In this document: positions 25,801 through 39,132 of the stretch, one piece after another | Numbering within the stretch: position 1 is the stretch's first letter | Layout: the number at the start of each line of letters is the position of its first letter | Assembly: GCF_964355755.1 (NCBI RefSeq) | Contig: NC_092676.1 | Location: 14,242,288-14,306,287, forward strand | Length of the DNA stretch: 64,000 nucleotides | Direction: 5' to 3' | DNA from: Antedon mediterranea | Taxonomy: Eukaryota; Echinodermata; Crinoidea; Comatulida; Antedonidae | Program-made: the position numbers and the translations under genes | The notes under the pieces: generated by a model | The model's database searches: none | Told to the model about the DNA's origin: nothing | Seen by the model: the letters and a program-made list of their open reading frames with translations, nothing else

Positions 25801-28800
25801 CCTGTTCTGTGACAATGTGTGATGGTGTAGCCCTGTTGTGTGCCGGTGGTATGTAGGCCTACTTTATTGGCGTTTTATTTGGCAGGTCATACGTGCGAGT
25901 TGAGTAGGACCTACGAAAGAGGCCTAGGCCAAGGACTAAACAATTAATAAACAAAACAACTTGGCATTACGATTTTATATTTCAATAGTCTCGATCGTAC
26001 ATTAAGCACTGGTAGGCCTACGTACTCGATCTCTTTCATTTTGAAACAAAATGATCATTGGTTGATTCGAAATCCATATTTACATACCGCCCGCCCCATA
26101 TAGCCAAATACGGTATGATAACCTACGTCATTCTTATCGTATGTTTGCGGTCTGCAAATCGATTTCTATACGTGTTTCACAAGTCTGTATTTTGTAACAA
26201 AAATCGCGGTCGAAATAAAAACAAATAAAAAAAAAAAAAAAGATAATACAGACTTGGGGCAAGTCTAACTATAGATATGAATTCATGTACAAATTTTGTG
26301 CATCCGATGTTGTGACATCATCATAATAATGGCCAGTTGAACTATAAAAGTTGTATTTTCACATTTTGTGTCATAGTTCATGACATTTAAAAGAGCGCGC
26401 ATCTATATCCTACCTTCTATATCTTCTATTCTATCTAAATTTCTTCAACACGTTAATATAATTCCCTTCCAAAATTGCTATCTACATGTTTCATTTTGAT
26501 GACGTCATCATGTTAAAAATTGGAATATAAGATGGGTCCCGTTATTTTTACCTTTCTGCACTGTAAGTAGTATGTGTAGAACCTGTGTTTAACATACCCT
26601 GATTTTACGTTCCCTGGATTTTACGTACGCTTAAAATAACCGATGACGTCATCATTTTCTTACATTGAGGGCGCAATTTAACAACAACAAACAAAGCCAT
26701 TGCTGTGTGAGACAAGCTACACACATTCCCTCTACAGCAGCTACTGTTTTTATTGATAGAAAATACAAGAACATTGATATTTTATTTATAACACTTTATT
26801 TAAACGCACAAGCTGAATAATACTGTACTTTTTTAGGTAGGCCTCACATCTTGCTAGGCCTGCTAGCCTGGCCTGAATAGTCTAGGCATAGAGATATTAT
26901 AGTGAACTATAATATCTCTATGGTCTAGGCAAGGCCTAGCTAGTGGCCACCTGCATGCTGTACAGCAGAACACGGTAGCCTTTAAAGCTACGATCTCTAC
27001 GTATTTGGGGTCAATTTAAGGTCAACCTGGATTTTACGAATCCCTTGTTTTACGTACGCCTTTCGGTCCCATACCATACGTAAAATGAAGGTTCTACTGT
27101 AGTGTGTACTGTATTATACATAGACACAAGATAGAGGGTACACTAACAATTTATTTTCTTTAGGTTAAAATGTCATAATCATTTCTCTGTTCGCAATATT
27201 CTAACGTATGACGTGCACATCGCTTTTGCGCGGCGGATAACCTAACTCATCCATAGTGACAAGATCAAATCTAGTTTTTTTTTCTTCTGTAATTCACACA
27301 CTTTTTGATCGATCGTAAAGCCAAACAATTGGAAAACTCCTAACTTTTTAGCGAAAATACATGGTTTCCCTTAATTTGTATCAACGGAGTCTGGCAAAAA
27401 ACAGAAAGACAATAAATGCAGCAACTATACAACGTCAGGCTAGTACGATGTTTATACGTTACCAATGTTTACCAGCTAGGCCTACAAAACTAAAGACTGC
27501 CAACGAGCGGACATTCAATGCGAGCTACTTGGGTAGTGCATTGTTTCTCTCTTTTTATCATAATTGACCATAAAACGTACATTTAAGACAAGGAATGACC
27601 TGGTTTAATGTTTTGAAAGTAATATATATGCATTATTTTTACAAACATCACAAATTGTAGGGAATGGGTCTTTAAGGGAATTGGCCTGTCATGTATGGGT
27701 TCTACTCTGTCTGTGCCATACTGTATCCTTAGGCAAGATGCTTTACTCTTATTGCCTCGTTCTTCTAAAAAGAGCAGGGGATCATCTCCTGATGTGCTGA
27801 TCTGGTTGGCGCTGCATTGCTTGACATAATCCGAATTTCCTCAGTTTCCTGTTATTATTAAGGACGATAATAAATACCTTTACAATCTTAATACATACAT
27901 TACATCGATAAATGTGCAATTTAGGAAAACTTCTCTACAATTTTATTTGTTTTTTTCCCAGGACTTACTTGAGTTCCCAGCACATGAGTTAAGCAAACAT
28001 TTCAAGGTTGGGGACCATGTGAAAGTTGTGGCTGGACGCTATGAAGGTGATACAGGACTTATTGTGAGAGTGGAAGAAAATATGGCAATTTTATTCTCTG
28101 ACCTTACAATGCACGAGGTATTGTTACCTGTTTTGGCAATTTGAATTTTTCTAAATAGTTTTGATGGAAAAAGTTGAAACAGATTTATCAAAAATTTGGT
28201 TTAAAATGACCAAATAGTAAATCTGAATATTAGTTCAAATGACACTACAAGATATTAAAATTTAACAATAAAATATTACATAAAATTTTAAAATGACCCA
28301 TGGCAAGATTAAAATTTATCTTAAAGGACAAATTCACCATATTTTAACAATGTATTAGGAATGTACATATGATTTCTGAACCATTGCGAGATTAAGAATA
28401 TCGCTGTCGTAGTAAATTGCTTTGGACGTCACAGGTGCTTCTGGCAAACCGTGAACATTTCTAGTAAATGCACTAAATAAATTGTAAAAAATATGAAAGT
28501 TGATTTTTTTTCTTTTGCTTATCTGGACTCATTAGGTAGATTTTGCGATGCACCTGTGAAAATATGGTACTCGGTCAAGTTGTCCATTAATTACAACACA
28601 ATTATTGAACTGATTTTTTAATGTCAATATTTACTCAATACCATTCTATTTTAAAGTGTAAACAATGTTATTTTTGTTATTCAGCTTAAAGTGTTACCGC
28701 GTGATCTTCAATTGTGTAATGAGATGAGCTCAGGTGTTGATTCAATGGGACAGTTCCAACTTGGCGACCTTGTTCAATTGGAGTAAGTGTTGATATTTAA

Positions 28801-31800
28801 AACTTGCACTTGTACAGTCGACTCCGCCTTAGTAGAATTCGCGTAATTCGAAAAATCGCGAAAGTCAAATTTTTATGAAAGTCCCAATTCTTTCCTATAC
28901 ATTACTGTGTAATTTTTATTTGTAAGTCGAAATTCGTCTAATTCGACATCTTTTCGCGGTCCGAATACACACATTCTGTAGTGATTTATTTATATCATAT
29001 AAGTCACGTGGCAACAATGCGCTAAAAAAGCCGATGAAACGTACGTAATTTGATAAACAAACGACAGAGGAGATAATGTGGGACCATATCGGTTCTCTCA
29101 AGCAGGTTGTATAGTATAGGCGGCGTCCTACAACTCGTAGCCTGGGTGCAGTACAAATTTTGCGGGAAAAAAGTATAGGAAAATTTTTATTTTTTTTTCC
29201 TGATAGAGTATACCATATAGAATGTCAGGATGAATGATCCAATCACTTTTATGTTGGTTCGGTGGGGTTTGCTATGTTTTTTTGGAGGTTGGCGGGGTTT
29301 AGCAATACCCTGTTTTTCCCGCCAAATTGGACACCATATTGGATTCTGGCATGATGATGTCATCGTATCGACTTGATTCATCAACTACTATGAGAAGTAG
29401 TTATTAAAGTAAGCCTCTACTAATTTTAATCATTAAAACACAACTGCAAGTAACAAAAACCGTTTTCCCTATCCCCTATATATAGGTATTTGTGTGTGTT
29501 AATAGGAATTTGTGTGTGTTATATAGGCCAAAATTTTAAAGTGCCGTAAAAAAATTTCCCCTGGGATATGGATTTTTTTTTCTGACATTCCATTTTCCTA
29601 TGCTTTTTTCCCGCAAAATTTGTATATTAACTGTTCTGCACCCAGGCTATCGCTCTAGTGTATAGTGTATGAGTTGTTTCAGAGTTGAGAACTTGAGCGG
29701 CGTTTTGTGGGTACCCATTTTGTGCTGGACAGATGGCAATAAACAATGGATACCGATTTCGAATAAGAACCACAATATGTTTATTATACGTTTTCGTATT
29801 GTTTCGGGCTTAAACCATAAAAGAAAATAAAGTTTATCATTGCCGATAAAAGAGGCTTAGCATTTATTAGGCCTAGCTAGCTAGCAAACTCAATTCAAGA
29901 AGGCTCATCGCGACAGGGCAGGGTCTACTAGGCCTAGCCATAACACAGCTAGTGAGTGAACCTAGGCCTAGCATTTTTTTGGCAAATCTGTCGAAGTTTG
30001 CGTAACTCGAATTTTTATACCGGTCCCATTAGATTCCACTTAAGCGGAGTCGACTGTATATTGAAAAGTTTATGCTTTATAGAATGACACAACAAAATCT
30101 AGAATAGTTTAATAGGTTTGTATACAACACAAATAACAAAGAAGATTAATGTTGGGTCACCAAGATAAAAATATGTTATTAAATATATAAAGTTATTTAT
30201 TTAATGGAAATCGGACAAATTCATTGCTCTAAATTTGTGTAGTAACGATTAGTACAGAGAGACCATGTGACTTCACGGTACCCGTGGGAGAAAACATTCT
30301 GCTGTGAGTAATTCGCGTCCACCAATCAATAGCCAATCATTCAACTGTAAGCTGTCGATCACGGGGAAAGCTTAGCTTTGATTGGCTTACAATGACATCA
30401 TATCACAAAATCATAGTTTTGTATTGCGTAATATTCACAATTTTGTTTAAAAAATGAAATAAATGGACATTCTTATGGTATGTGTGCTTTTTCTCTAAAA
30501 GATTTGAATAATAAAGGCTTCATATCGTTTTTGTGGCACTTCTTTTAGAAAAAAGCAGATGGCATGTGGACCTACTGTATATTATCTTGGCGTAGAAAGA
30601 CAAACAAATCCAAGGTCATGAGAGGCTCAACTACAAAAACAAGGTTGAATAGGCTATGGTCACTGTACCTTTCAAATGTTTTTCAGTAAACAGTCTAGCG
30701 CGTATGGTCGAACGGGCTACATTATACGATATTTTAACTACATGTTTGGTTGGATGTAATAGAAATGACATAGCACGCTTGGCCTACCTACTCTCGCATA
30801 CACAAGGCAAAGAGCTCATTTGATACAGATTTTTTAAATTTTACATGGAGTGGATAGTATTTCTGCTGATTCTTTTTTTGAGCGTGATGAAGATGTTAGA
30901 ACACGTGGTCATTCTTTTAAATTAAAATTTAAGTTCTCACGCACAAATTGGATGAGGGACTCATTTGGTCGAAAAGCTATTATATTATGGAATTTGTTAT
31001 CGGAGGATGTAGTAGCTTCAAGATCAACCAATCAATTTAAGTCCGGTCTTGAACGGGCATGGTCCAACCACCCTCTTAAATTTGCGCCATATTCAAGAGT
31101 TGATGTAATTATCAAGAGGAGGGGCTTATAGGCATAGCCTAGCCTCGACTCCGGACCCAGCATTGCTGAGCTCCGGAAACAAGTAAACGTACGCGAAGTT
31201 AAATACGTGGCAATAACAATGGAGTCGACTCTCGGTAACCCTATTAATACAAAATAAACTAAAAAAGTTGATGCTGTATGCAGTAATTGCTTTTTATTTC
31301 AGAAAAACACATTTTTCATATTGAATATTTGCTACTCTATTTTTAATAAACAGTGCCCACACCGTGGCTGTCATTGTTCGACTTGAAAGAGAGGGCCTAC
31401 AGGTGTTGAGTATGCACAATAAGGTATGTGCACTTAAGTCATATTTAATGACAATCTATGTCACTCCATAATTGTCTTTATGTTGTCTGTAATGTCACTG
31501 CACTAACAGGTGACCGGCAAACGAGCTTCGCTTTTACGGTTATCCATCCATATAAGTTGTTTATCTTATGTTCAGAAATTGAAATGGAAAGTAAACTGAA
31601 TTGGTGGTTGGTATTACTTGGTGTCAATCTTTACAATTTTGTAATTGCTGTGGTATTTTATTTACTTTACAGGTCTCTCATGTAAAACCACAAGGAGTAA
31701 CCCGAAAGAAAGAATCCAGAAGTGCTATCGCATTGGATGCTGAACAAAACAACATACAAATCAAAGACATTGTCAAAGTTATTGATGGACCTCATTCTGT

Positions 31801-34800
31801 AAGAAAGAAAATTAAATTAAAAATTACTACATTACTATTGTTATCCGTTAATCATCCTAAATACCCCATATTTAGTGCTCATAAATTTCAATCAAACATA
31901 ATATTACAAACATTGAAATAAATGCTTAGCACATAAACCTGTCTGTTTGCAATTTTAACATAAACAAAAGTAATTTTTTTACTAATTAGACCACATTTAA
32001 ATAAAACCACTGTGCATGGTACGTCGCCTTAGAGTCAATATTTTTTACCGGATTCCAACCAAGATTCTGGATCCATTTGTACTTTTTAGCCTTGGCAGAG
32101 GTCGCAATTTTAAGATTGCCTTTGTCTTCTTTTTTTCATTTCTTTGTGCTAGTATGTACTAATAACTAAAAAAGCAATGAATATCAGTAACATTTCATTG
32201 TTCTGTTTTTAAGGGTCTTCAAGGTGAGATACGGCACATTTACAGAAGCTTTGCATTTCTTCATTCCCGATTGATGACAGAAAATGGTGGAATTTTTGTT
32301 TGTAGAAACCGGCATATTGTACTAGCTGGTGGTTCTCGGGTAAGAATAAAATAATTTGATTTAATATTTTCCTTTAATTTTAGTCATTTTAATGTTATGG
32401 GGTGGGGAATATTCTATGGAGAAACCAGCTTAGAACCTTTTTTCTGTAGGCAAGGAAAAAACATATTTATGAATAATTCTTGGCGATTTCTTTCTTGCCT
32501 ACGTACTGAAAATAAATTTGCGACAAGAGTCCCCTAGCTCATTTTATCTACCTATGATGGTACGCTACGCTTCTTTTTGACATTGGCTTTAAATTTTGAT
32601 AGCATGATTGAATTTAGTATATATATATAGTATTGATATAATACCTAAAGTTAATTACAAATTAAATGATAATTATATCAAACAGAAATCAATTGGATTG
32701 TCCCTTTGACTAATTCCAAAAAAACCAAAAAATTAAAGATTTCAAAAAAAAAAATCATTTAACTAAAATACAGACGTTTTTTCGATCAAAACATATCCCA
32801 TAATGAAACGTGCTTGTTTCGCTGCTCTGTATGCATATTTCATAAAACTTCTACACGATCTGTGTGAAAATACCTTCTCAACTGTGACGAGTTGTAAATA
32901 ATCCTAATTAGCATATGCATAATGCGTACTCGTGGTTTGAAATCTTTGTTTACTTTCGCTCGCGAAGATTTTCCAGACGAAATGTTATCAAACTAATTTA
33001 CCTGTTAATTACGTAAACTTGTTGTTTTTTACTCGAATTTTCGACTTAATGTGAATAACTTTGATATGGCCAATTTAAATTTAGAATATTTTGACCTTCA
33101 TTTTTTTGTGTTTCAAGGGACAATACATCTTTAAGTGATATTCAGGCCAAGTCTATTTACATCGTTGAGCAACAATATGTCTACCAAACAAATGACAGGT
33201 CCGAGGATTGATTGTTAATAAAGAGGGGGTTTAGTTTCCTAAACCTGGTCTTGATGTCTATTTATGCAATTTTCTGTGCATTCGTATTAATCAAGACAAT
33301 TCCCACGCAATTCCTACACAAATTTGTAAAAAAAAAAAACATTTTAACTAAAAATAGGCCTATATTCAATATAAAATAAACTGAATTATACAAAAATTAA
33401 ATGCAAAATTCAGGTTACAAATAATCGCCCACAATTGAACCAATTCAACCAACAACCATTCCCCATGAACACTTAATTAGCATATGAATTAGTGTGTAGA
33501 CAAGAAATTGATTTATATTATTAATAAACAATGTCTACCAGCAAAAAAAAAAAAAGAACAATTTGATAAAAAAATTGAAACATCCAATAAACAGGAAAAC
33601 ACATAAAAACTGTGCTGAATTGTTTTATATTTCATTAATTACAGTATATACAATAATTTGTCAAAATAATTTTATATTTATAACAATATTATTACTAAAC
33701 TAAACCTAATCAATAATGTTAGACTTGATACGTTGTCTAAAACTACAACGTATCAACGTAAAATGATGGACATTGTAGGGTATCTTACCAGTTTGCCGAC
33801 TCCCAGTTTTACGTATTTGACGTACACCGCACCACTAGTAAGAACATTCACAAAATAGAATTTCCAAAAATTGGGAATAATGTTTGGCAAATCGGATTAA
33901 TTAACATTTTTCATTATCAACAGTATAGTAGTAGCTAGCTCAGCTGCAATTTTGTTTAAAAAAATTAAACAACACTCGACTTACACCTGGCTATACCACA
34001 TGTGTTTCGCTCTCTAGTCGAATTCCATTGCCATATCAACAGTTTCACAATCCCTGTTGTGCTATTAATTTATTATGTAAACTATTTGGTACAGATTTGC
34101 ATGCAGGTACAATTTTGTGATTTTTTTTTACAAATTATAGTAAATTGAATATTATTATATAAAACAGTAAAATTCAAGTAACAAAGTTTAGCTACCAACG
34201 TAGCTCTCGTATATCACAATCTTTGGTATGATGATAATAATATGAATTTGTAATGCGCCAATTCCAGCAGTAAGTGATCAAAGTATAAAGAGAACTCAAT
34301 TTGAAAGAAAAAGATGAGTTTTCAAGGCAGATTTAAAGGCATTGATGATGCAGCAGTTCGGATCATATATGCGTCGTATACAGATCGTATATGCAGGAAC
34401 TTGTTTATAAATGATCAAATATGCCGTCGTATACAGTTCGTATATGCTGATTATGTGGACAGGAACTTCTGAATTAACGTATACGTTTCATATACGACAT
34501 CCCCTTCGCACGCATACACAAACATATGTAAATCGTATATGTTTGTATACAGCTTTACAAAGGGTGGATTACATTGTAACCATTAAAGTTAAAAAAAGTG
34601 TAATTTAAATGTTTTTCGCTTATACTATTTTGCTTAGCCTATGGATAGCAGTCTAATAACAAGTGGATATTCTCCAATGTCTCCAAGAATTTCAAGTCCT
34701 GCTCATCCAAGTGGAAATTGTAAGTAATTTTTATCTTATTTTTTCCTACTAATTAAAACCAAATTATTTATTCATTTATAGAGCAGTTATCACCATAAAA

Positions 34801-37800
34801 ATTTTGCATTTTATTACCAAAGCATGAAACTTTGCAGAAAGTTTCTTTGATGGTACCGATACAGCCCACGAAATTAAGAAAAAAGGTCGACCTTAAATTC
34901 GCCAAGGTCGGCAGTCTCGGCAGTTCTAAAAATAGAAATTTCACCAAGGCCTAACCTAGCCTCCCTAGCTATATGTTTTGCAAAAAGAACTACCAAAATT
35001 AACTAAAATATAAAAACCTAACACTAAAATTTACAAGATAAATTCTATTTGATAACTGCTGAACGATGTTCAGCCAGGGAGAAACACCGTGGTTATGGAG
35101 CTAGGCCTAGCCGTACACAGAGCATAGTTGTTTGCTTGACATAACAGGGTATTCCCCTACACAGGTCTCGCGCTGTGCCCAGCCAGCTCATAGAAAGCCT
35201 GCAGCTCACACAAATGCATGATGCAATGGGTGAGTGAATTCAGGAATCATCTTAATTCCATGGTTTGTTAACTAAACACCACATGGTGGTGAATATGCGT
35301 GTTAAAAGTCTCAATGATACGATCCCTTAATAGGGAGGTTTCGCAACCTTACGAATACGATAACGAAAACGGATACGTCATACAATTGTGAAACTTTTGA
35401 GCTGATCCCCATTTCATATTTGTAAAGCGTATTCGTGTTGACGAATATCACCAGTCATATTCGTAACTACAAAACGAGTATAGTTTTTGATCTATTTTGC
35501 ACATTTTGCATTTGAATCAGGAATGATTCATGATTATAATATAATTATAGATTTATTGAAAGTAATTTACTAAAGTAATTTACTAAAATGCCAAGTCAAT
35601 TTTGATAAATAGCAGTTTTTAAAGTCCTCACTCACTTTGATGTTACGCTAGGCCTAGGCAGCCAAGCACCAAGCAACACGTACCTGCGCTTCGCTCAAAT
35701 TTACCGCAGTCATATTTTGGACGCGCCTCAATATTTCGTTGCCATGCGAAACAGATTTTTTTATGGCTTACGAAAACGAATACGTGTGCGTGACGTATCC
35801 GTTATCGTATTCGTAAGATTGCGAAACCTCTCTATTGTACCATGTTGTTGCTGGAGGCTTGAAAGGAGTTTCTAGGTCGGCAAGAGAATGCTGTCCTCTG
35901 TCAATTTAAGGTCGGCAATTGCCGATTGCCGACGTGAAATTCGAATATAGAATATATTGAATATAGTGGGTTTTATAGACCATATTTAATATAGGTCTAC
36001 GGAACTGTTTTTTTTTTTTTTTTTTGCGTTAAATTTTTTAATTGAAAGTTGAAATTAAATAACGATAACGATGATCGAGCCAGACCGCAAATTTTTACAC
36101 ATTTTTTACTCGATCGTTAATGGTTTCTTGGTTCTTTCAAAGTATGGGGTACAAATCCTACACACTGAAGGTTATGACGTTCATAAATCGTCAATATCAA
36201 GAATTATAAAGCGATTTACTAAATTTAAACAAATTAGTGACCGTCTGCGATCCGGATGTCCTAACATCGTAACGAATGAACACCTTGACATCATTGACGA
36301 AGCTATGGCCGAGAACGATGAAATGACTGCCAGGCAGTTCCAAGCCGTTTTGATGAATATAACTAATGTCAGTTTATCCATAGCAACTATTAAAAAAACG
36401 CGACGCAAATTAGGTTGGAGATGCAAAGGTACAAGATATTGTCAGCTCATTAGGCAGCCAAATAAAGTGGATCGCTTTCACTATGCATTAACGTGTATTA
36501 AAAACAAGGAGAGCTTTCATATTGTTATATTCACCGATGAATGCACAATCGAATTGGATCATCATACAAGAAAATCATTCCGAAAACTAGATGAACAACC
36601 AAAGCTGAAGGCAAGACCCAAACATCCTGGGAAAGTTTATGCCGATTGTTATCTCCACGTTGAAGTGTTCTTAAAGTTACGTGCGCTGCAGATATGATTC
36701 ATCTGCGTATTGGACTTCTAACAAACTCGCTTGCTGTACCCATGATGAGTTACGGTATCCAGTCCACTGTATCAGTATTCGTCCTTCCGTCTATTTTTTA
36801 AATTTTTCCCATTAGCCAAATCCCGCATTCCTTATCGTAACCCTGGATGTTGCTTCCAATTTTAAACGTCGACATTTTGTAAGTGATAGTAAAGATTAAA
36901 TGATGACACACACCAGTTTTCAGCATGTTTTTATACTTGTTGAGCGGCAACATAAACAAAATCGAAGAACAATATAATACAATAACTGTAGAGCATTAAT
37001 TGTGCCTTTGTTTTTATGTAACCATAAAAAAGCGCTAAAACAAAGGGAGCTGTCGATAATAATAATTTACAATAATCGTAGAACTGAAATTCATGAATGT
37101 GTTGAAAAATGGTGTAATTTACCGGTTGAAACATGAGTGCAATTACAGCACAAACAAACAAACATTACGCAAACATTTTTGGTTATTTTACATGATTGTA
37201 GGATTGTTTAGTGGTTTTTTTTTAAATCTATAAACAAAATTTTGTAGGTGTATGCCTACGTGGTACTCATTCGATTGTTGTTTATCGAAGCTACGAAGCC
37301 TACAAGTGGCGAAGCGTGGTAATGCATGGTACTTCGTGAGAACTGTTTAAGAAACGTGGGTAACGTTGCAGTAGTTTTTAGCTGTTCTGTATACATCAAA
37401 TGAACTTTCAGTTTCATGCTTAGGTAATAAAATGCACACCTTGTGGTATTAACTGCTCTACTATTAGTTTTATATTTGGCCAGATAAGTTTTTATTAATT
37501 AGTATTTTGAAAGTTTATTTCATCTTTTCAAATTATGGACAAAGAAAGCCTTTGCTGTATCAATTAGGAAATGGTATGCCAAGAAAATTTTGTAGGTTTC
37601 TCAAATTCTTGATGTGAGAACCACAAAAGCTATAGGTGGCAAACCTAGCAGCATACAACACTCACTGAAGTAGGCCTGCAAAGTTTTCAATAATGTAACA
37701 AATACAAATATAAATACAATAATAATGGAAGTATTGAGTGAAATTTCTAAATATTTGACAGTAATTACATCAAAGAAACTCTATTTCATTCATGATTCAC

Positions 37801-38839
37801 CTGACATGAAACAGCGTTTGATTTAAAGGGCCAGAGAACAGGATCGATCAACTTGCCCCTAAACTTGTAATGTCATACACATATTGATATTGAAGTTTTT
37901 CTTGGCATACTTTTTCCCGATCGAGATAGCGAATGCTCTCATTCATGTATCAGTATGCTGTGACATTTTTTTTAGCTATTGATAACATACATTTTAAAAT
38001 TGTCATTATTTTGAATCTTACTATAATCTTAAAATGAAATAGATACAGTATTCAGTAATTGCTAAATTATTATTTTTAGCCACACAGCAGATGGGAGGAC
38101 GTGGGCGTGGACGTGTAGGCAGGGATCGTGATATGATCGGACAGACAGTTCGTATCTGTCAAGGACCATTTAAAGGTAAGAATTGCCATTTGAAATACTG
38201 AAAATCACAAAATTTGTGCACCTAGTACAGTAGTGGCCTAGTCTGGCCTACTGCTGTAGATTACTCTAGGCCTAGCTAGTGACCACCACTGCATGCTGTA
38301 ACTAAAGTATGCAAACACGGCAGCCTATTTAGCTACGATCTACGTATTTGGGGTCAATTTAAGGTCAACTTGGAATTTACGAATCCTGTGTTTTACGTAC
38401 GTCTTTCGGGCCCGTGCCATATGTAAAATGAAGGTTCTGCTGTGTAGTCTCCATGTTTATTTAGTTACATCCCTAAATTTACATTAGCATATTCTGTTCA
38501 GGTTATGACATCCAGAGCTGAAGCGTCAATTTGACGAAGAGGACAACAATTTTGTAAAATCATGAACATTTGTTTATAATTCAAATCGAAAACAGAATTG
38601 TTTTTCTCCACCTAAACTTTCCAAAACAGTTAAAACCTTGGTGTAATAGTAGCCCAGTAAAAGTATGGTTGAACCTAGAATAAATTGCAACAGAATTCTG
38701 TTTTGGTTGATATGGTCCAAATGACATCACATCTAAAGTTTACGGGAAGTGGATTAATTAGCATAAATTCAAAATGGCCACCATTTACGATTTTTTAATC
38801 CCTGTTTATCCTTTGGTTGGTTTTAGACCACCTAAGTGC

Positions 38840-38873
<34 letters not shown>

Positions 38874-39095
38874 TGTCCACCCAGACAGCACTTGCCAGCT
38901 TTATACTATGACGTTATCCAAATTCCTTCACTTGCACTGATGAAGGGCTAGTGTTGCCCGAAAGCTCTGCTAACTTTTCTGGCTGTTTACTTTATCGTTT
39001 TGATTTAGCTTTTCGCTTTTTATTTTTGTATCTCCATTGAGATCCAGCCACTGATACCCACAGCATTGTCATTTTTTTCAGTAATTTTCCTTTGG

Positions 39096-39132
<37 letters not shown>

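Larger units (their letters stand above)
25020..27330 (+). repeat. Dispersed repeat family A, copy 2
   Basis: Shares order and orientation with 17200-18720: 'gagcgcatctc', 'gatgacatcatcatgttcaa', 'tatgaattcatgtacaaatt', and 'gatgacgtcatcatgtta'. It is split at 25320 by an unrelated 945-bp insertion with an 11-bp duplication, and by another insertion at about 26580-27110. Confidence 0.6.
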
